Origin: Helicobacter_D ganmani
Lineage (GTDB): Bacteria > Campylobacterota > Campylobacteria > Campylobacterales > Helicobacteraceae
Strand: one strand, 5' to 3'
Length of the DNA: 64,000 nt
NCBI RefSeq assembly: GCF_965138225.1
Contig: NZ_CBCSAX010000002.1
The notes under the pieces were generated by a model. The model ran no database searches. It saw nothing but the letters and a program-made list of their open reading frames with translations, and was not told the origin of the DNA. Both the position numbers and the translations under genes were made by a program. Below, one piece after another: positions 34,814 through 43,451 of the stretch. Numbering within the stretch: the first letter of the stretch is position 1; each line of letters begins with the position of its first letter.

Positions 34814-36529
34814 CTATTGGTTCTCCTCTTCCCTATTGATTCCCATTTCTTTAGATTCTTTAATAGCTTCTAAGGCAGAATTTGCCAATATTTCTGCAAT
34901 CTCGCGACTGCCATTAATGACTGCATAAAGTCCAATTCCTCTTAAGTCTGCCTCTATTGTCTCCTCATCGGTTTGGGCAATTACTCTTACAAGATGTGAA
35001 ATATCCATAATATGCCGACAAGCCTTTTCAATTGCTAAAGGAGATTCTACACATAAGATGACAACTTTTGTTTTTTGGATTCCAATTTCTCTAAAAATCA
35101 TTTTATCCGTGATATTGCCATACACAATATTGCAACCCTTTTTGATTCCCTCTTCTACGCGTTCATAATTGGAATCCACCACAAGTGTTGTAACATCACA
35201 ACCACTAAAAAACTCTAATACTTTTTTGCCCAAAGCTCCATATCCGCAAATCACAACTTCATAGGAATGCTCTGTCTGCGGTTTTTGATTAAGTCCAACC
35301 TTGCTACCAATTTTTGCAATCTTAAGCGGAATCCTAAAAATTTTTAGAGCAAATTTAACACACAAATCTAATCTATCCAAGATAAAAGGTGTCGCAATCA
35401 TTGAGAAAATTACCATTAAGGTTAAGAATTGATAAATTTCGTTTGGAGTAATAGAAGCGACAAACTCACTTCCAAAAATCCCATTCAAAATTCCGCCATC
35501 TAATCCTAAATTTAAAATCTTATGTTGGCTAGCAAGCAAGAAAATAGCGAAAGAAAATTCTCCAATTTGCGAGAGAGAAAGCGCAATGCGCATTGCAACT
35601 TCTACCTTTCTTAAGAGGCTTAAAAATGCGAACATAATCAAGGTTTTAATCAGTAACATCAAAGCAACAAGCAAGAGAACAACGATAAAATATTTTGCCA
35701 AGAAAATTGCATCTACTTGCATACCAATCGTGATAAAAAAAACTCCTAAAAGCAAATCACGAAAATACACTAAAACGCTTGCTACTTGATGTTTAAAGGG
35801 TGAATTAGAGACAAGCATTCCTGCTAAAAATGCTCCAAGCGAGAGAGAGAAGCCAAAGTATTTACTAAGATATGCTGAACCTAGCACTATTAAAAACACT
35901 GTCCCGACAAAAATTTCATCTGTTTTCATCTTGGCACTTGAGCGCAATACGATACGCGCAAGGAATCTCCCGGGCAACATCAAAAGCAATAAAACAATTA
36001 CCGCAGAAACGCCTGTGCTTAACAGCATTTCACTCATACTTAAATCTTGATTGCTCAAAAGTTTAATCATTAGCAAAATGGGAATCACCGCAATATCTTG
36101 AAAAACTAAAATGCCTACTGCTGCCATTCCATAAGGAGTTTTGGTTTGATTTGTTTCGTTGAGACTTTTTAAAACGATTGCCGTAGAGGACAAACTCACC
36201 GCACTTGCCAAAATAATAGAAGTGTCAAGATTGAATCCTATCAGATAATGACAAATAGCATAAAATACGGCTATGGAGATTCCAATTTGCAACCCGCCAA
36301 AGAGCAAAACCTCTTGCTTCATCTGTGTGATTTTTTTGAAGCTAAAATCAAGTCCTATCATAAACATCAAAAATACGATTCCAAGCTCCGCAGCTTCGTT
36401 TAAATCCACAGAATCCTCAACGCGAAATCCAAAAATATAAGCCGTCAGTGTTCCTGTAACAATGTAGCCAATAATTGCGGGAATTTTGAGTTTATTTAAA
36501 ATAATTCCAGAAACTACTGCCATAGCCAA
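34814..36529 (-). CDS. Kef-type K+/H+ antiporter with TrkA-N domain
   Basis: Monovalent cation/proton antiporter-2 family, 571 residues. It has about 12 membrane segments, including LGAFLAGMLVSNSPFKHQ, followed by a cytosolic RCK/TrkA-N domain (VICGYGALGKKVLEFF, then VVDSNYERVEE). The first start in frame is TTG at 36529 (ATG at 36523). The frame stays open upstream to a TAG and would add EIDNLLIIICV, completing the first helix. That extension begins at an ATA codon five bases after AGAGG, so the true start may be misread here or may use a rare codon. An N base lies nearby at 36651. Confidence 0.88.
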   Translation of the reverse strand: MAMAVVSGIILNKLKIPAIIGYIVTGTLTAYIFGFRVEDSVDLNEAAELGIVFLMFMIGLDFSFKKITQMKQEVLLFGGLQIGISIAVFYAICHYLIGFNLDTSIILASAVSLSSTAIVLKSLNETNQTKTPYGMAAVGILVFQDIAVIPILLMIKLLSNQDLSMSEMLLSTGVSAVIVLLLLMLPGRFLARIVLRSSAKMKTDEIFVGTVFLIVLGSAYLSKYFGFSLSLGAFLAGMLVSNSPFKHQVASVLVYFRDLLLGVFFITIGMQVDAIFLAKYFIVVLLLVALMLLIKTLIMFAFLSLLRKVEVAMRIALSLSQIGEFSFAIFLLASQHKILNLGLDGGILNGIFGSEFVASITPNEIYQFLTLMVIFSMIATPFILDRLDLCVKFALKIFRIPLKIAKIGSKVGLNQKPQTEHSYEVVICGYGALGKKVLEFFSGCDVTTLVVDSNYERVEEGIKKGCNIVYGNITDKMIFREIGIQKTKVVILCVESPLAIEKACRHIMDISHLVRVIAQTDEETIEADLRGIGLYAVINGSREIAEILANSALEAIKESKEMGINREEENQ

Positions 36530-36650
36530 AACACAGATAATAATAAGTAAGTTGTCTATTTCACACCTCTAAAAATAAAATTTTGAAATTATATATAAAA
36601 TTTATTAATTTTTAAAAATTCACTTCAAATCTTTTGTAATTTTATTTTTT

Positions 36651-36651
36651 N
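36651..36651. other. Ambiguous base N
   Basis: Single undetermined base after a run of six T residues and directly before a perfect 8-bp hairpin (GATTCTAT / ATAGAATC, 36652-36671). It probably marks a sequencing or assembly uncertainty. Confidence 0.9.
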
Positions 36652-36663
36652 GATTCTATTTTC

Positions 36664-36757
36664 ATAGAATCTTAATGAGCAAGGTTTCACATTATAAATT
36701 GCTTCAGCGTTTCCTAATAACTTGGTTTGTTAATCGTCCTTGCGAGAAAAGTCTTGG
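36664..36757. repeat. Dispersed intergenic repeat, copy 2
   Basis: The gap between the Kef gene and cysE holds TAGAATCTT, then CACATTATAAATTGCTTCAG, and 40 bases later TCCTTGCGAGAA. These are the same modules, in the same order, as at 30901-31080 and 43265-43408. Confidence 0.5.
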
Positions 36758-36795
36758 CTTTTCATTGTGTAGCTGTGAAATCCTCATTAGCGAGA

Positions 36796-37494
36796 TTAAA
36801 CTTTTGCTTTTAAAAACTCTTGATACAAAGTCTCTAGTTTCTTGCGAGATTCTATAAATTCTATATTTTTGGGTGCGACAGATTCTAACAATTCCAAACG
36901 CTTTTGCAGATAATTAAAAAGCTGATATTGAATGTCTGGAATCTTATTTAAGTCATCGCTCATTCCTTTGATAATCGTCTTTGCAGGGATTCCAACTGCT
37001 GTGGAATTAGGAGGAACAGGACGAATCACAACAGAATTTGCCCCAATTTTTGAATGTGCCCCTACGACGATATTTCCTAGCACCTTAGCTCCCGCTCCAA
37101 TAATCACAAAATCTTCAATCGTGGGGTGTCGCTTAGTGCGTTCCAAACTCACTCCCCCAAGGCTTACGCCTTGATAAATCACGACTTCATTGCCTACTTC
37201 TGCCGTCTCACCAATCACTACGCCGTGCCCGTGGTCAATAAACACTCTATGTCCAATTTTACACGCAGGGTGAATATCCACATTTGTAAGCCATTGCGTG
37301 ATTCCCATAAAGATTCTTGCTACAACTTTAAAGCCCTGATGATAAAGTTTGTGTGCAATTCTATAATGCACCAAAGCAATTAATCCGGGATAATTAAAAA
37401 ACAATTCAATTTTAGAATTAATTGCGGGGTCTTTTTCTAAAATCACTGCAAAATCTTCTTTGATAGTGCCAAAAAGTGTAGTGGCATAACTCAA
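36796..37494 (-). CDS. cysE: Serine O-acetyltransferase
   Basis: Makes O-acetylserine from serine and acetyl-CoA, feeding cysteine synthase. The C-terminal left-handed beta-helix is built of hexapeptide repeats, with the conserved HPACKIGHRVFIDHGHGVVI block and GVSLGG. The 232-residue length is close to the short CysE class. The ATG overlaps the speA stop as ATGA, so the two are translationally coupled even though their pathways differ. Confidence 0.95.
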   Translation of the reverse strand: MSYATTLFGTIKEDFAVILEKDPAINSKIELFFNYPGLIALVHYRIAHKLYHQGFKVVARIFMGITQWLTNVDIHPACKIGHRVFIDHGHGVVIGETAEVGNEVVIYQGVSLGGVSLERTKRHPTIEDFVIIGAGAKVLGNIVVGAHSKIGANSVVIRPVPPNSTAVGIPAKTIIKGMSDDLNKIPDIQYQLFNYLQKRLELLESVAPKNIEFIESRKKLETLYQEFLKAKV

Positions 37495-39347
37495 GATTTT
37501 TCTCCCTCACTCTTAAATACTGTTCTTAAATAGCCATTTTCACTAAGCATTACATAAAGCTGCCCCAAAACTTCCTTTTTGGCGTCTTCTGCAATCTCTT
37601 TGCTCTCTTCTAGTCGCTGCTTAAGGCAACGTTCAATCTCTTTGGTATCATAATCCAAATCCTCTAACACATCTAGGATTGTTTGTGATTCTAGTAGATT
37701 TTCAATCTTATATCCACCTTCTTCCTCGTCAAAAACGACGCTAAATTCTGTGGGGTGCGTGAAGAGATTATGACGCATTCCTAACACTTCTTGATATGCG
37801 CCCACCAAAAAGAATCCCAAGAAATATTCCTCTTCATTGACATCAATATCGTGTAAGAATAAGGGAGTATTTTTGTCAAATGCCACTTCTCCGTCGCTAT
37901 CACAAGTAATATCCCAAAGGCTTGCAGAACGCGTAGGGCGACGATTCAACCTATCTAATGGCATTACAGGGAATTTCTGTGCCAATCCCCAATAATCAGG
38001 CAAACTTTGAAAAAAGCTACAATTCAGCAAGTATCTTTCTTGCACTTGCTCTTGAATCCGAATAATATCACTATGGTTTTTGTGTTTTAGAATCTTAATT
38101 ACCTTTTTGATAATCAAATGCACAAGCACTTCGGTATTGCTTCTATCTTGCAAATCAATATAACCCAAATCAAAAAGTGTTAGCAAAGATTCCATATGCT
38201 CTAAGCTATCGTGCAGATATTCTATTGCGTAACGCTCATTAATCGTATTGTATAAGTCAAAAAGCTCCTCTATCAAAGGGGGATTTTTTTCCTTTAAGCG
38301 CAACGCCTTTTCATCATATTCTTGAGAAAATAGCTCCAAAACAGGCGCAATCAACACCGCGTGGCTAGCGGAAACATAGCGTCCAGATTCTATGAAAATA
38401 TTTGGCTCGGGTTCTTTTTTGTTTTTGGCAATTTCTTTGAGAGTAAAAACAACATCTCCGCTAAATTCTGCAAGTGTATAGTTGCGATTCTGCTGATTTT
38501 CGTGCTGTGCATATTCCACCGCAAGCCCACCGCCAATATTGACATTATTAAGATTCTTTGCTCCCATTTTGCGCAACTCTGCGTAAATGTTCCCTGCTTC
38601 TCTTAGGGCTTTTTTGAGCGGAGAAATATCACTGATTTGACTACCAATATGAAAATGAATCATCGTAAATTTGTTTAGTAAATCGTTTTTGCGTAGTAAC
38701 GCAATTGCTTCTACAAGCTCACTTGCAGTCAAACCAAACTTGGAATTAATCCCTCCACTTTTTGCCCAGATTCCGATTCCTGTGCTATGCAAGCGGATTC
38801 TAAGCCCGATTTTTGGATAAGGCTTACCGAGCGTTTTTGCAACCTCAATAATCGTCTCAAGCTCGTTTAATCCCTCAATCGTCAAAGTAATATCGTGTCC
38901 CATTTTCGCAGCAATAAAGCCTAAGGAAATCATTTCTTTATCTTTAAAGCCATTCACCGTAATAGGTGCATTCTCATTCGTATAAGCCATAGCGACAATT
39001 AGCTCTGATTTACTTCCTGCTTCTAAACCATAGCAGCGATGCGTTGTGTTTTCCATAAGGGGCAGGATAAAATTAGGATAATGATTGACTTTTATAGGAA
39101 AAACTGCTTTAAATTTGCCCTTGTAATGATATTCTTTAATAGCACTCTCAAAGCTTGTAAAAATTTTTTCTACTTGTTTTTTCATCAAATGGGGAAAGCG
39201 CACCAAAAGCGGACCACGATAACCATCTTCTCGCACTTGCTTAACAATATTAATCAATGCAGGCTTATTTTGATGATTGACTTTTACTTGCCCATCTTCA
39301 ATAATAAAATCATCTTTTCCCCAATATTCAATCCCATAATCTACCAT
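37491..39347 (-). CDS. speA: Biosynthetic arginine decarboxylase
   Basis: PLP enzyme that makes agmatine from arginine at the start of spermidine synthesis. It is a fold-III decarboxylase of 618 residues. The PLP lysine is expected in FKAVFPIKVNHYPNF, and the glycine-rich phosphate site is NVNIGGGLAVEY. H. pylori has an equivalent (recalled as HP0422). The ATG at 39347 follows AAAGG. It lies 39 bases after the 80-residue flagellar-type gene, so readthrough from that gene's sigma-54 promoter is possible. Confidence 0.96.
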   Translation of the reverse strand: MVDYGIEYWGKDDFIIEDGQVKVNHQNKPALINIVKQVREDGYRGPLLVRFPHLMKKQVEKIFTSFESAIKEYHYKGKFKAVFPIKVNHYPNFILPLMENTTHRCYGLEAGSKSELIVAMAYTNENAPITVNGFKDKEMISLGFIAAKMGHDITLTIEGLNELETIIEVAKTLGKPYPKIGLRIRLHSTGIGIWAKSGGINSKFGLTASELVEAIALLRKNDLLNKFTMIHFHIGSQISDISPLKKALREAGNIYAELRKMGAKNLNNVNIGGGLAVEYAQHENQQNRNYTLAEFSGDVVFTLKEIAKNKKEPEPNIFIESGRYVSASHAVLIAPVLELFSQEYDEKALRLKEKNPPLIEELFDLYNTINERYAIEYLHDSLEHMESLLTLFDLGYIDLQDRSNTEVLVHLIIKKVIKILKHKNHSDIIRIQEQVQERYLLNCSFFQSLPDYWGLAQKFPVMPLDRLNRRPTRSASLWDITCDSDGEVAFDKNTPLFLHDIDVNEEEYFLGFFLVGAYQEVLGMRHNLFTHPTEFSVVFDEEEGGYKIENLLESQTILDVLEDLDYDTKEIERCLKQRLEESKEIAEDAKKEVLGQLYVMLSENGYLRTVFKSEGEKS

Positions 39348-39386
39348 TTATCAACCTTTATTGCGCTTGATTTTACTTTAACCTGC

Positions 39387-39629
39387 TTATGCTTTTATAT
39401 CTAATAAAGTCTGAAACATAGAATCCTCTGTTTGAATGCTTTTCACATTCGCCTCCGCTCCTCTTTGCGCCACAATTTGCCCTGTCATTTCGCGCGTCAA
39501 ATCTACATTGGAACTCTCCAAAGCCCCTTGTGAAACATTTGTTGAATCTGCCGCAGTGGTATTTGTTGTATTTTGTCCAACACCCACAGCATAAAAACTA
39601 CCATAACTCCCAATATTTTGGCTATTCAT
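39387..39629 (-). CDS. Stand-alone flagellar rod/hook C-terminal-domain protein
   Basis: An 80-residue protein whose second half, ALESSNVDLTREMTGQIVAQ followed by RGAEANVKSIQTEDSMFQTL, is the C-terminal D0 helix of FlgE/FlgF/FlgG-type axial proteins. The N-terminal part is short and glycine/asparagine-rich, without the N-terminal D0 helix these proteins normally pair with it. AAAGGAT precedes the ATG. The gene sits behind a well-spaced sigma-54 element. Function is unknown; it could cap, fill or regulate the rod or hook. It is not a truncated pseudogene in any obvious way, since start, ribosome site and promoter are intact. Confidence 0.8.
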   Translation of the reverse strand: MNSQNIGSYGSFYAVGVGQNTTNTTAADSTNVSQGALESSNVDLTREMTGQIVAQRGAEANVKSIQTEDSMFQTLLDIKA

Positions 39630-39659
39630 CGTTTATCCTTTAGATTGCATATTAAAGAT

Positions 39660-39675
39660 TGCAAAACTATAACCA
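39660..39675 (-). promoter_or_regulatory. Sigma-54 promoter element of the 80-residue flagellar gene
   Basis: On the minus strand TGGTTATAGTTTTGCA has the exact GG-N10-GC spacing and a good TTGCA -12 half. It lies about 30 bases before the ATG at 39629. Confidence 0.72.
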
Positions 39676-39753
39676 AAAAATCTAAAATTTATTTTTAAAA
39701 TTAATATTTTGCAAAAAGTTCTTAATAAACTCGTTTCATTCAAACACATTAAT

Positions 39754-41508
39754 TTAATACACTAAACTTTGTTGCAACAAATCTAACATTTTAATCTCTT
39801 TTCCAAACTTCTTTTGATAAATGACATAATTCGCTAGCACCTTTTTGCCATATACGCGTGATTCCTCATAAGGAATCATCTCCATACTAAACCAAGGGTC
39901 TAAGGGATTATTCTTTTTGAACAAATGGTTTTTTCCCAATAACCTACGCGTAAATCCCGGACCTCCATTATACGCATAAGCAATAAAGAGCGGGTGGTTA
40001 AATTCTCGCACGAGCGGACGCGTAAAATATTCCGCATAAGGCACATTCACAGCAGGGTCAAACATATCAAAATATCCCACCTTATCCTCTTCTTTTAGCT
40101 CCTTAGCAATCGCCTTGACATTAAAGGGCATAAGCTGCATAAGACCTAGTGCATATGAAGTAGAAATTGCGGTGGGAATAAACAAACTTTCTTGCCTTGC
40201 CAGCGCATAGAGCAAAGCCTGTTTGTCTTGAGGAAAACGCGAAAAAACTTCCTTATAAGGCATCAAAAAATATTCGGTATCTTTTTGACGCGCAAGCCAG
40301 ATATAATGTGCTTTTGTCTCTTCGCTATCTACTTTCGCTAATAACTGCCGACGACGAGAATTTGCGTCTTTGCCTTTAATAGACTTAAAAGAATCGCGAA
40401 TGCGCTCCCATTCAAAAGGATTCTTAAAATTCCAACTTGCATTTTTTTGTTGTGTTGGCACATCATACAAAAGAGTAAATTTAGGTTCAGCCTGTATAAT
40501 CTCAAGGCTTGCAAGCACATAGACATCTACCATTTTAGAATCGCTTAAGATTTGCAGGTATTTTTTGTCCCCACTCGCTAAATATGCCCAAAAATTTGCA
40601 CGATTCTTATTGAAAGTATGTTTTGCAGTCCTTTGTGAATGTAAAAAAAAGTTAAGGGCTTGTTGATTTTTCTGATACCTCATTGCATTTAAACCTAAAT
40701 AAAATGCACTTTCTGCGTCCAATGCACTCAAAATTTCTTCTGAATTTAGCGCAGTTAAAGAGCGATTGAAGTTATCTAAATTTGTGTGCATAATCAAACT
40801 TTTAAGTGCGCGATTAAAGGTTGCATTCTGTTCTTTTAATAGTCTTGTTAAGGTTTCTTTGGAAATTGCAAAGTCTAAACGATTGCGATAACTTGGTGAA
40901 ATTGCAAAATAAAAATCTCCAAAAGTTTTTGCATCTTGCGTAATAAGATGTGCAAAAGGGTCTTTAGCGGCTAAAATTTGTAAATTTTTTGCAAGTTTTT
41001 GGTTATGAGATTGCACATTCTGTGAAAGTTTTTTCAATGTTTTTTTATCTAAGGATTCTGCTTTTTTTGTGGTGAGTGCAAGGGCAATACATTTAGAATC
41101 CTCCTTTAAAAGTTTTTCTAAACTCATTCTCTGACAAATTGTTTTGCGCGAAAGTGTTTTATTGCTTCCTTTTTTAAAATACAATCCAAAAAGTTTTGCA
41201 TTTTTGCGAATCGCAAGGTTATAAGCTTCTTTTGCTTCTTGTGGAGTAATCTCTTGCTGCAAAAACAACCAAATATAAAAATCACGCGAAACCCCAGCGG
41301 GTTGCTTTTTTAGATAATCTAAAGTAATCTTTTGGTTGAGTGTTGGAGTTGCGTTTGTCTTTTTGGATTGAGTTGCCTTTGTAGATTTGGGTTCTTTTTT
41401 GGTTGTGGTTTGCTTGCTTGAAGTGTGCTTTGGATTCTGCTTTGCTTCTTGAGCATTTTGTGCAAAAAGCGAACCAATAAAAATCAATAAAAATAAAAAA
41501 TTTTTCAT
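39754..41508 (-). CDS. slt: Soluble lytic murein transglycosylase
   Basis: Periplasmic enzyme that cleaves peptidoglycan to 1,6-anhydro-muropeptides. A signal peptide (residues 1-16, FLLIFIGSLFA) is followed by a Lys/Thr-rich linker, a long alpha-superhelical region, and a C-terminal lysozyme-like SLT domain. The catalytic Glu is in ALARQES and the family motif is SYALGLMQLMP. The 584-residue length is normal. It is the third gene of gltX2-yggT-slt, an order shared with H. pylori (recalled HP0643-HP0645). Confidence 0.93.
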   Translation of the reverse strand: MKNFLFLLIFIGSLFAQNAQEAKQNPKHTSSKQTTTKKEPKSTKATQSKKTNATPTLNQKITLDYLKKQPAGVSRDFYIWLFLQQEITPQEAKEAYNLAIRKNAKLFGLYFKKGSNKTLSRKTICQRMSLEKLLKEDSKCIALALTTKKAESLDKKTLKKLSQNVQSHNQKLAKNLQILAAKDPFAHLITQDAKTFGDFYFAISPSYRNRLDFAISKETLTRLLKEQNATFNRALKSLIMHTNLDNFNRSLTALNSEEILSALDAESAFYLGLNAMRYQKNQQALNFFLHSQRTAKHTFNKNRANFWAYLASGDKKYLQILSDSKMVDVYVLASLEIIQAEPKFTLLYDVPTQQKNASWNFKNPFEWERIRDSFKSIKGKDANSRRRQLLAKVDSEETKAHYIWLARQKDTEYFLMPYKEVFSRFPQDKQALLYALARQESLFIPTAISTSYALGLMQLMPFNVKAIAKELKEEDKVGYFDMFDPAVNVPYAEYFTRPLVREFNHPLFIAYAYNGGPGFTRRLLGKNHLFKKNNPLDPWFSMEMIPYEESRVYGKKVLANYVIYQKKFGKEIKMLDLLQQSLVY

Positions 41509-41519
41509 CTACTCACCCT

Positions 41520-41813
41520 TTATAAACTATGCGCTAAGCCAAAAAGTAGCTTGACAACAAATAAATCTATAAATTTCAATGCCAAAATTACAATAATTGG
41601 TGCGATATCAATGCCACCAATTAGCGTGGGAATGACTTTGCGAATCTTTGCATATAAAGGTTCTGTGAGTTTGTAGAGAATCTGCACAATCGGATTATAA
41701 GGGTCAGGACGCACCCAAGTAATCAGTGCAGCAATAATCACAACCCAAATATAAATGTTAATCACCATACTTAAAATCTGCGCAAGAGCTTCAATTAATG
41801 TGCTTAAAACCAT
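41520..41813 (-). CDS. YggT family membrane protein
   Basis: Small inner-membrane protein of 97 residues with two hydrophobic segments separated by the conserved WVRPDPYNPIVQILYKLTEP motif. Function is unknown for the family; some members are linked to cell division or cation homeostasis. It starts one base after the gltX2 stop and ends 11 bases before slt, so it belongs to that operon. Confidence 0.9.
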   Translation of the reverse strand: MVLSTLIEALAQILSMVINIYIWVVIIAALITWVRPDPYNPIVQILYKLTEPLYAKIRKVIPTLIGGIDIAPIIVILALKFIDLFVVKLLFGLAHSL

Positions 41814-41814
41814 T

Positions 41815-43185
41815 CTAACTCCTTACAATTTCTTTTAGATATAGACGCAAAATAGGAAACAAATCGCTTAATTCTGGTCCGTGCGTAAAGCCGGTAAGCA
41901 AAAAGCGCAAGGGTTTAAAAAACTTCTTGCCTTTCAAAGTGCTTTTTTGCATCGCGATTTCTTTAAATGCGTTAAACTCTCCTCTTGTCCAATCTTGCTC
42001 CTCTAGCATTTCCAAAAGAGTTTTTTGCAAACTCAAGATTTCTGCTTTAAATCCCAAAATCTCTGCGCTTTGGGATTCTACCCCCGATAAATCTTTTTTA
42101 TCCAAAGATTCTATTTGATTTAAAATCAATGTTTTTTTGACAAAGATTCTATCAATTTTCTCTCGTATTTCATTTAATGTGCTTGCCTCTTGCAAATAAA
42201 TTTTTGCCAATGCGCCAATAGAGGAATCTTTGTAGCCCAAAAGCACCGCCAAATCTTGCTCACAGAGCCGCTTAAAATGCTCACGATTAAGGAATTTTAG
42301 TTTATCAATGTCAAACCGCGCTGGAGCCTTGGCGATTTTACTTATATCAAACCATTCCAAAGATTCTTGCAATGTGAAAACTTCACAAGGCGTTTTATTT
42401 CCCATTAAAATGAGATAATTCACAATGGCTTGTGGCAAAAATCCAGAATCTAGCAACCATTGCACGCTAGACGCATTATCGCGTTTGCTCATCTTTTTGC
42501 CCTCATCATTTAGCAAAATGGGCAAATGCGCAAATTTAATTTCTTTGGCATAACCCAAACTTTGATGAATCAATATTTGTTTGGGAGTATTACTCACATG
42601 GTCTTCACCACGCACGATAAAATCTATATCATAAAGCATATCGTCTGCAGCACAAGCAAAATTATAAGTCGGGATTCCATCTTCTTTTAAAATTACGAAA
42701 CTATCTATTTCATTGGGTGCAAATTCAATTTTGCCTTTGATACAATCTACAAATTTCATTTCCACTTGAGAGCCACGCAAGCGCACGACAGGTTTAGGAT
42801 TCGTTGTTTTTTCTAGCTCTGCCCAAGAATCATCATAGCGAAACGCTTCGTGTCGCGCCTTTGCTTCCTCGCGTTTATTTTCCAAAAACTCTTTGGTGCA
42901 ATAGCAATAAAACGCGCTACCATGTGCCAATAAATATTCGGCAAGCTGACGATGATGTGGAAAATTATTGCTCTGATAGACGAGATTATCCCAAGTGATT
43001 CCAAAGAGATGAAGCAAAAACATAATATCTTTATCTTTACCCTCAATATTTCTTGCGGTGTCTGTATCCTCAATGCGAAGCAAAAATTTTTCATTTCTTT
43101 GTTTGGCTAAAATATAATTAAATACTGCTGCACGCAAATTTCCTGTGTGCATATCTCCTGTGGGAGAGGGCGCAAATCGCAACAT
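41815..43185 (-). CDS. gltX: Glutamate-tRNA ligase, probably the tRNA-Gln-specific GltX2
   Basis: Class I aminoacyl-tRNA synthetase of 456 residues. The HIGH-like motif is PSPTGDMHTGNL and the KMSKS-like motif is KKMSKRDN. H. pylori has two copies. The one next to yggT and slt (HP0643, GluRS2) charges tRNA-Gln with glutamate, to be amidated by GatCAB. Synteny here points to the same role; a GltX1 should lie elsewhere. The substrate assignment is inferred from gene order, not from residues. Confidence 0.9.
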   Translation of the reverse strand: MLRFAPSPTGDMHTGNLRAAVFNYILAKQRNEKFLLRIEDTDTARNIEGKDKDIMFLLHLFGITWDNLVYQSNNFPHHRQLAEYLLAHGSAFYCYCTKEFLENKREEAKARHEAFRYDDSWAELEKTTNPKPVVRLRGSQVEMKFVDCIKGKIEFAPNEIDSFVILKEDGIPTYNFACAADDMLYDIDFIVRGEDHVSNTPKQILIHQSLGYAKEIKFAHLPILLNDEGKKMSKRDNASSVQWLLDSGFLPQAIVNYLILMGNKTPCEVFTLQESLEWFDISKIAKAPARFDIDKLKFLNREHFKRLCEQDLAVLLGYKDSSIGALAKIYLQEASTLNEIREKIDRIFVKKTLILNQIESLDKKDLSGVESQSAEILGFKAEILSLQKTLLEMLEEQDWTRGEFNAFKEIAMQKSTLKGKKFFKPLRFLLTGFTHGPELSDLFPILRLYLKEIVRS

Positions 43186-43264
43186 TTATTAACCTTTGTG
43201 ATATTTTAGGAAATTCAAATTTTATCATAAGCAAGATTAAAATATTCAATTATTTTGCATAGGA

Positions 43265-43408
43265 TATAGAATCTTGCTTTTTAAGATTCCATTGTAAAAG
43301 TTGATTTATACAAGATGATAAATTGCTTCGCTTTGTTCATAAGGATTGAAGTTGAATCTTTTGAGTTGTTTAAATTATAGATTGCTTCAGGCAAAGCCCT
43401 TGCAAAGA
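43265..43408. repeat. Dispersed intergenic repeat, copy 3
   Basis: The gap 43186-43451 contains the most complete copy: TAGAATCTTGCTTTTTAAG, ATTCCATTGTAAAAG, TTTATAC and ATAAATTGCTTCGC. A second ATAGATTGCTTCAGG follows at 43377-43391, then CCCTTGCAAAG. Confidence 0.5.
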
Positions 43409-43420
43409 AAATAAGAAAGA

Positions 43421-43442
43421 TGATGAGGGAGAACCCTCATCA
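43421..43442 (-). terminator. Terminator of the major porin gene
   Basis: Perfect 9-bp GC-containing stem TGATGAGGG / CCCTCATCA with a four-base loop, nine bases after the porin stop. On the minus strand it is followed by TCTTTCTTATTTTC. Confidence 0.85.
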
Positions 43443-43451
43443 AAGAAGAAA

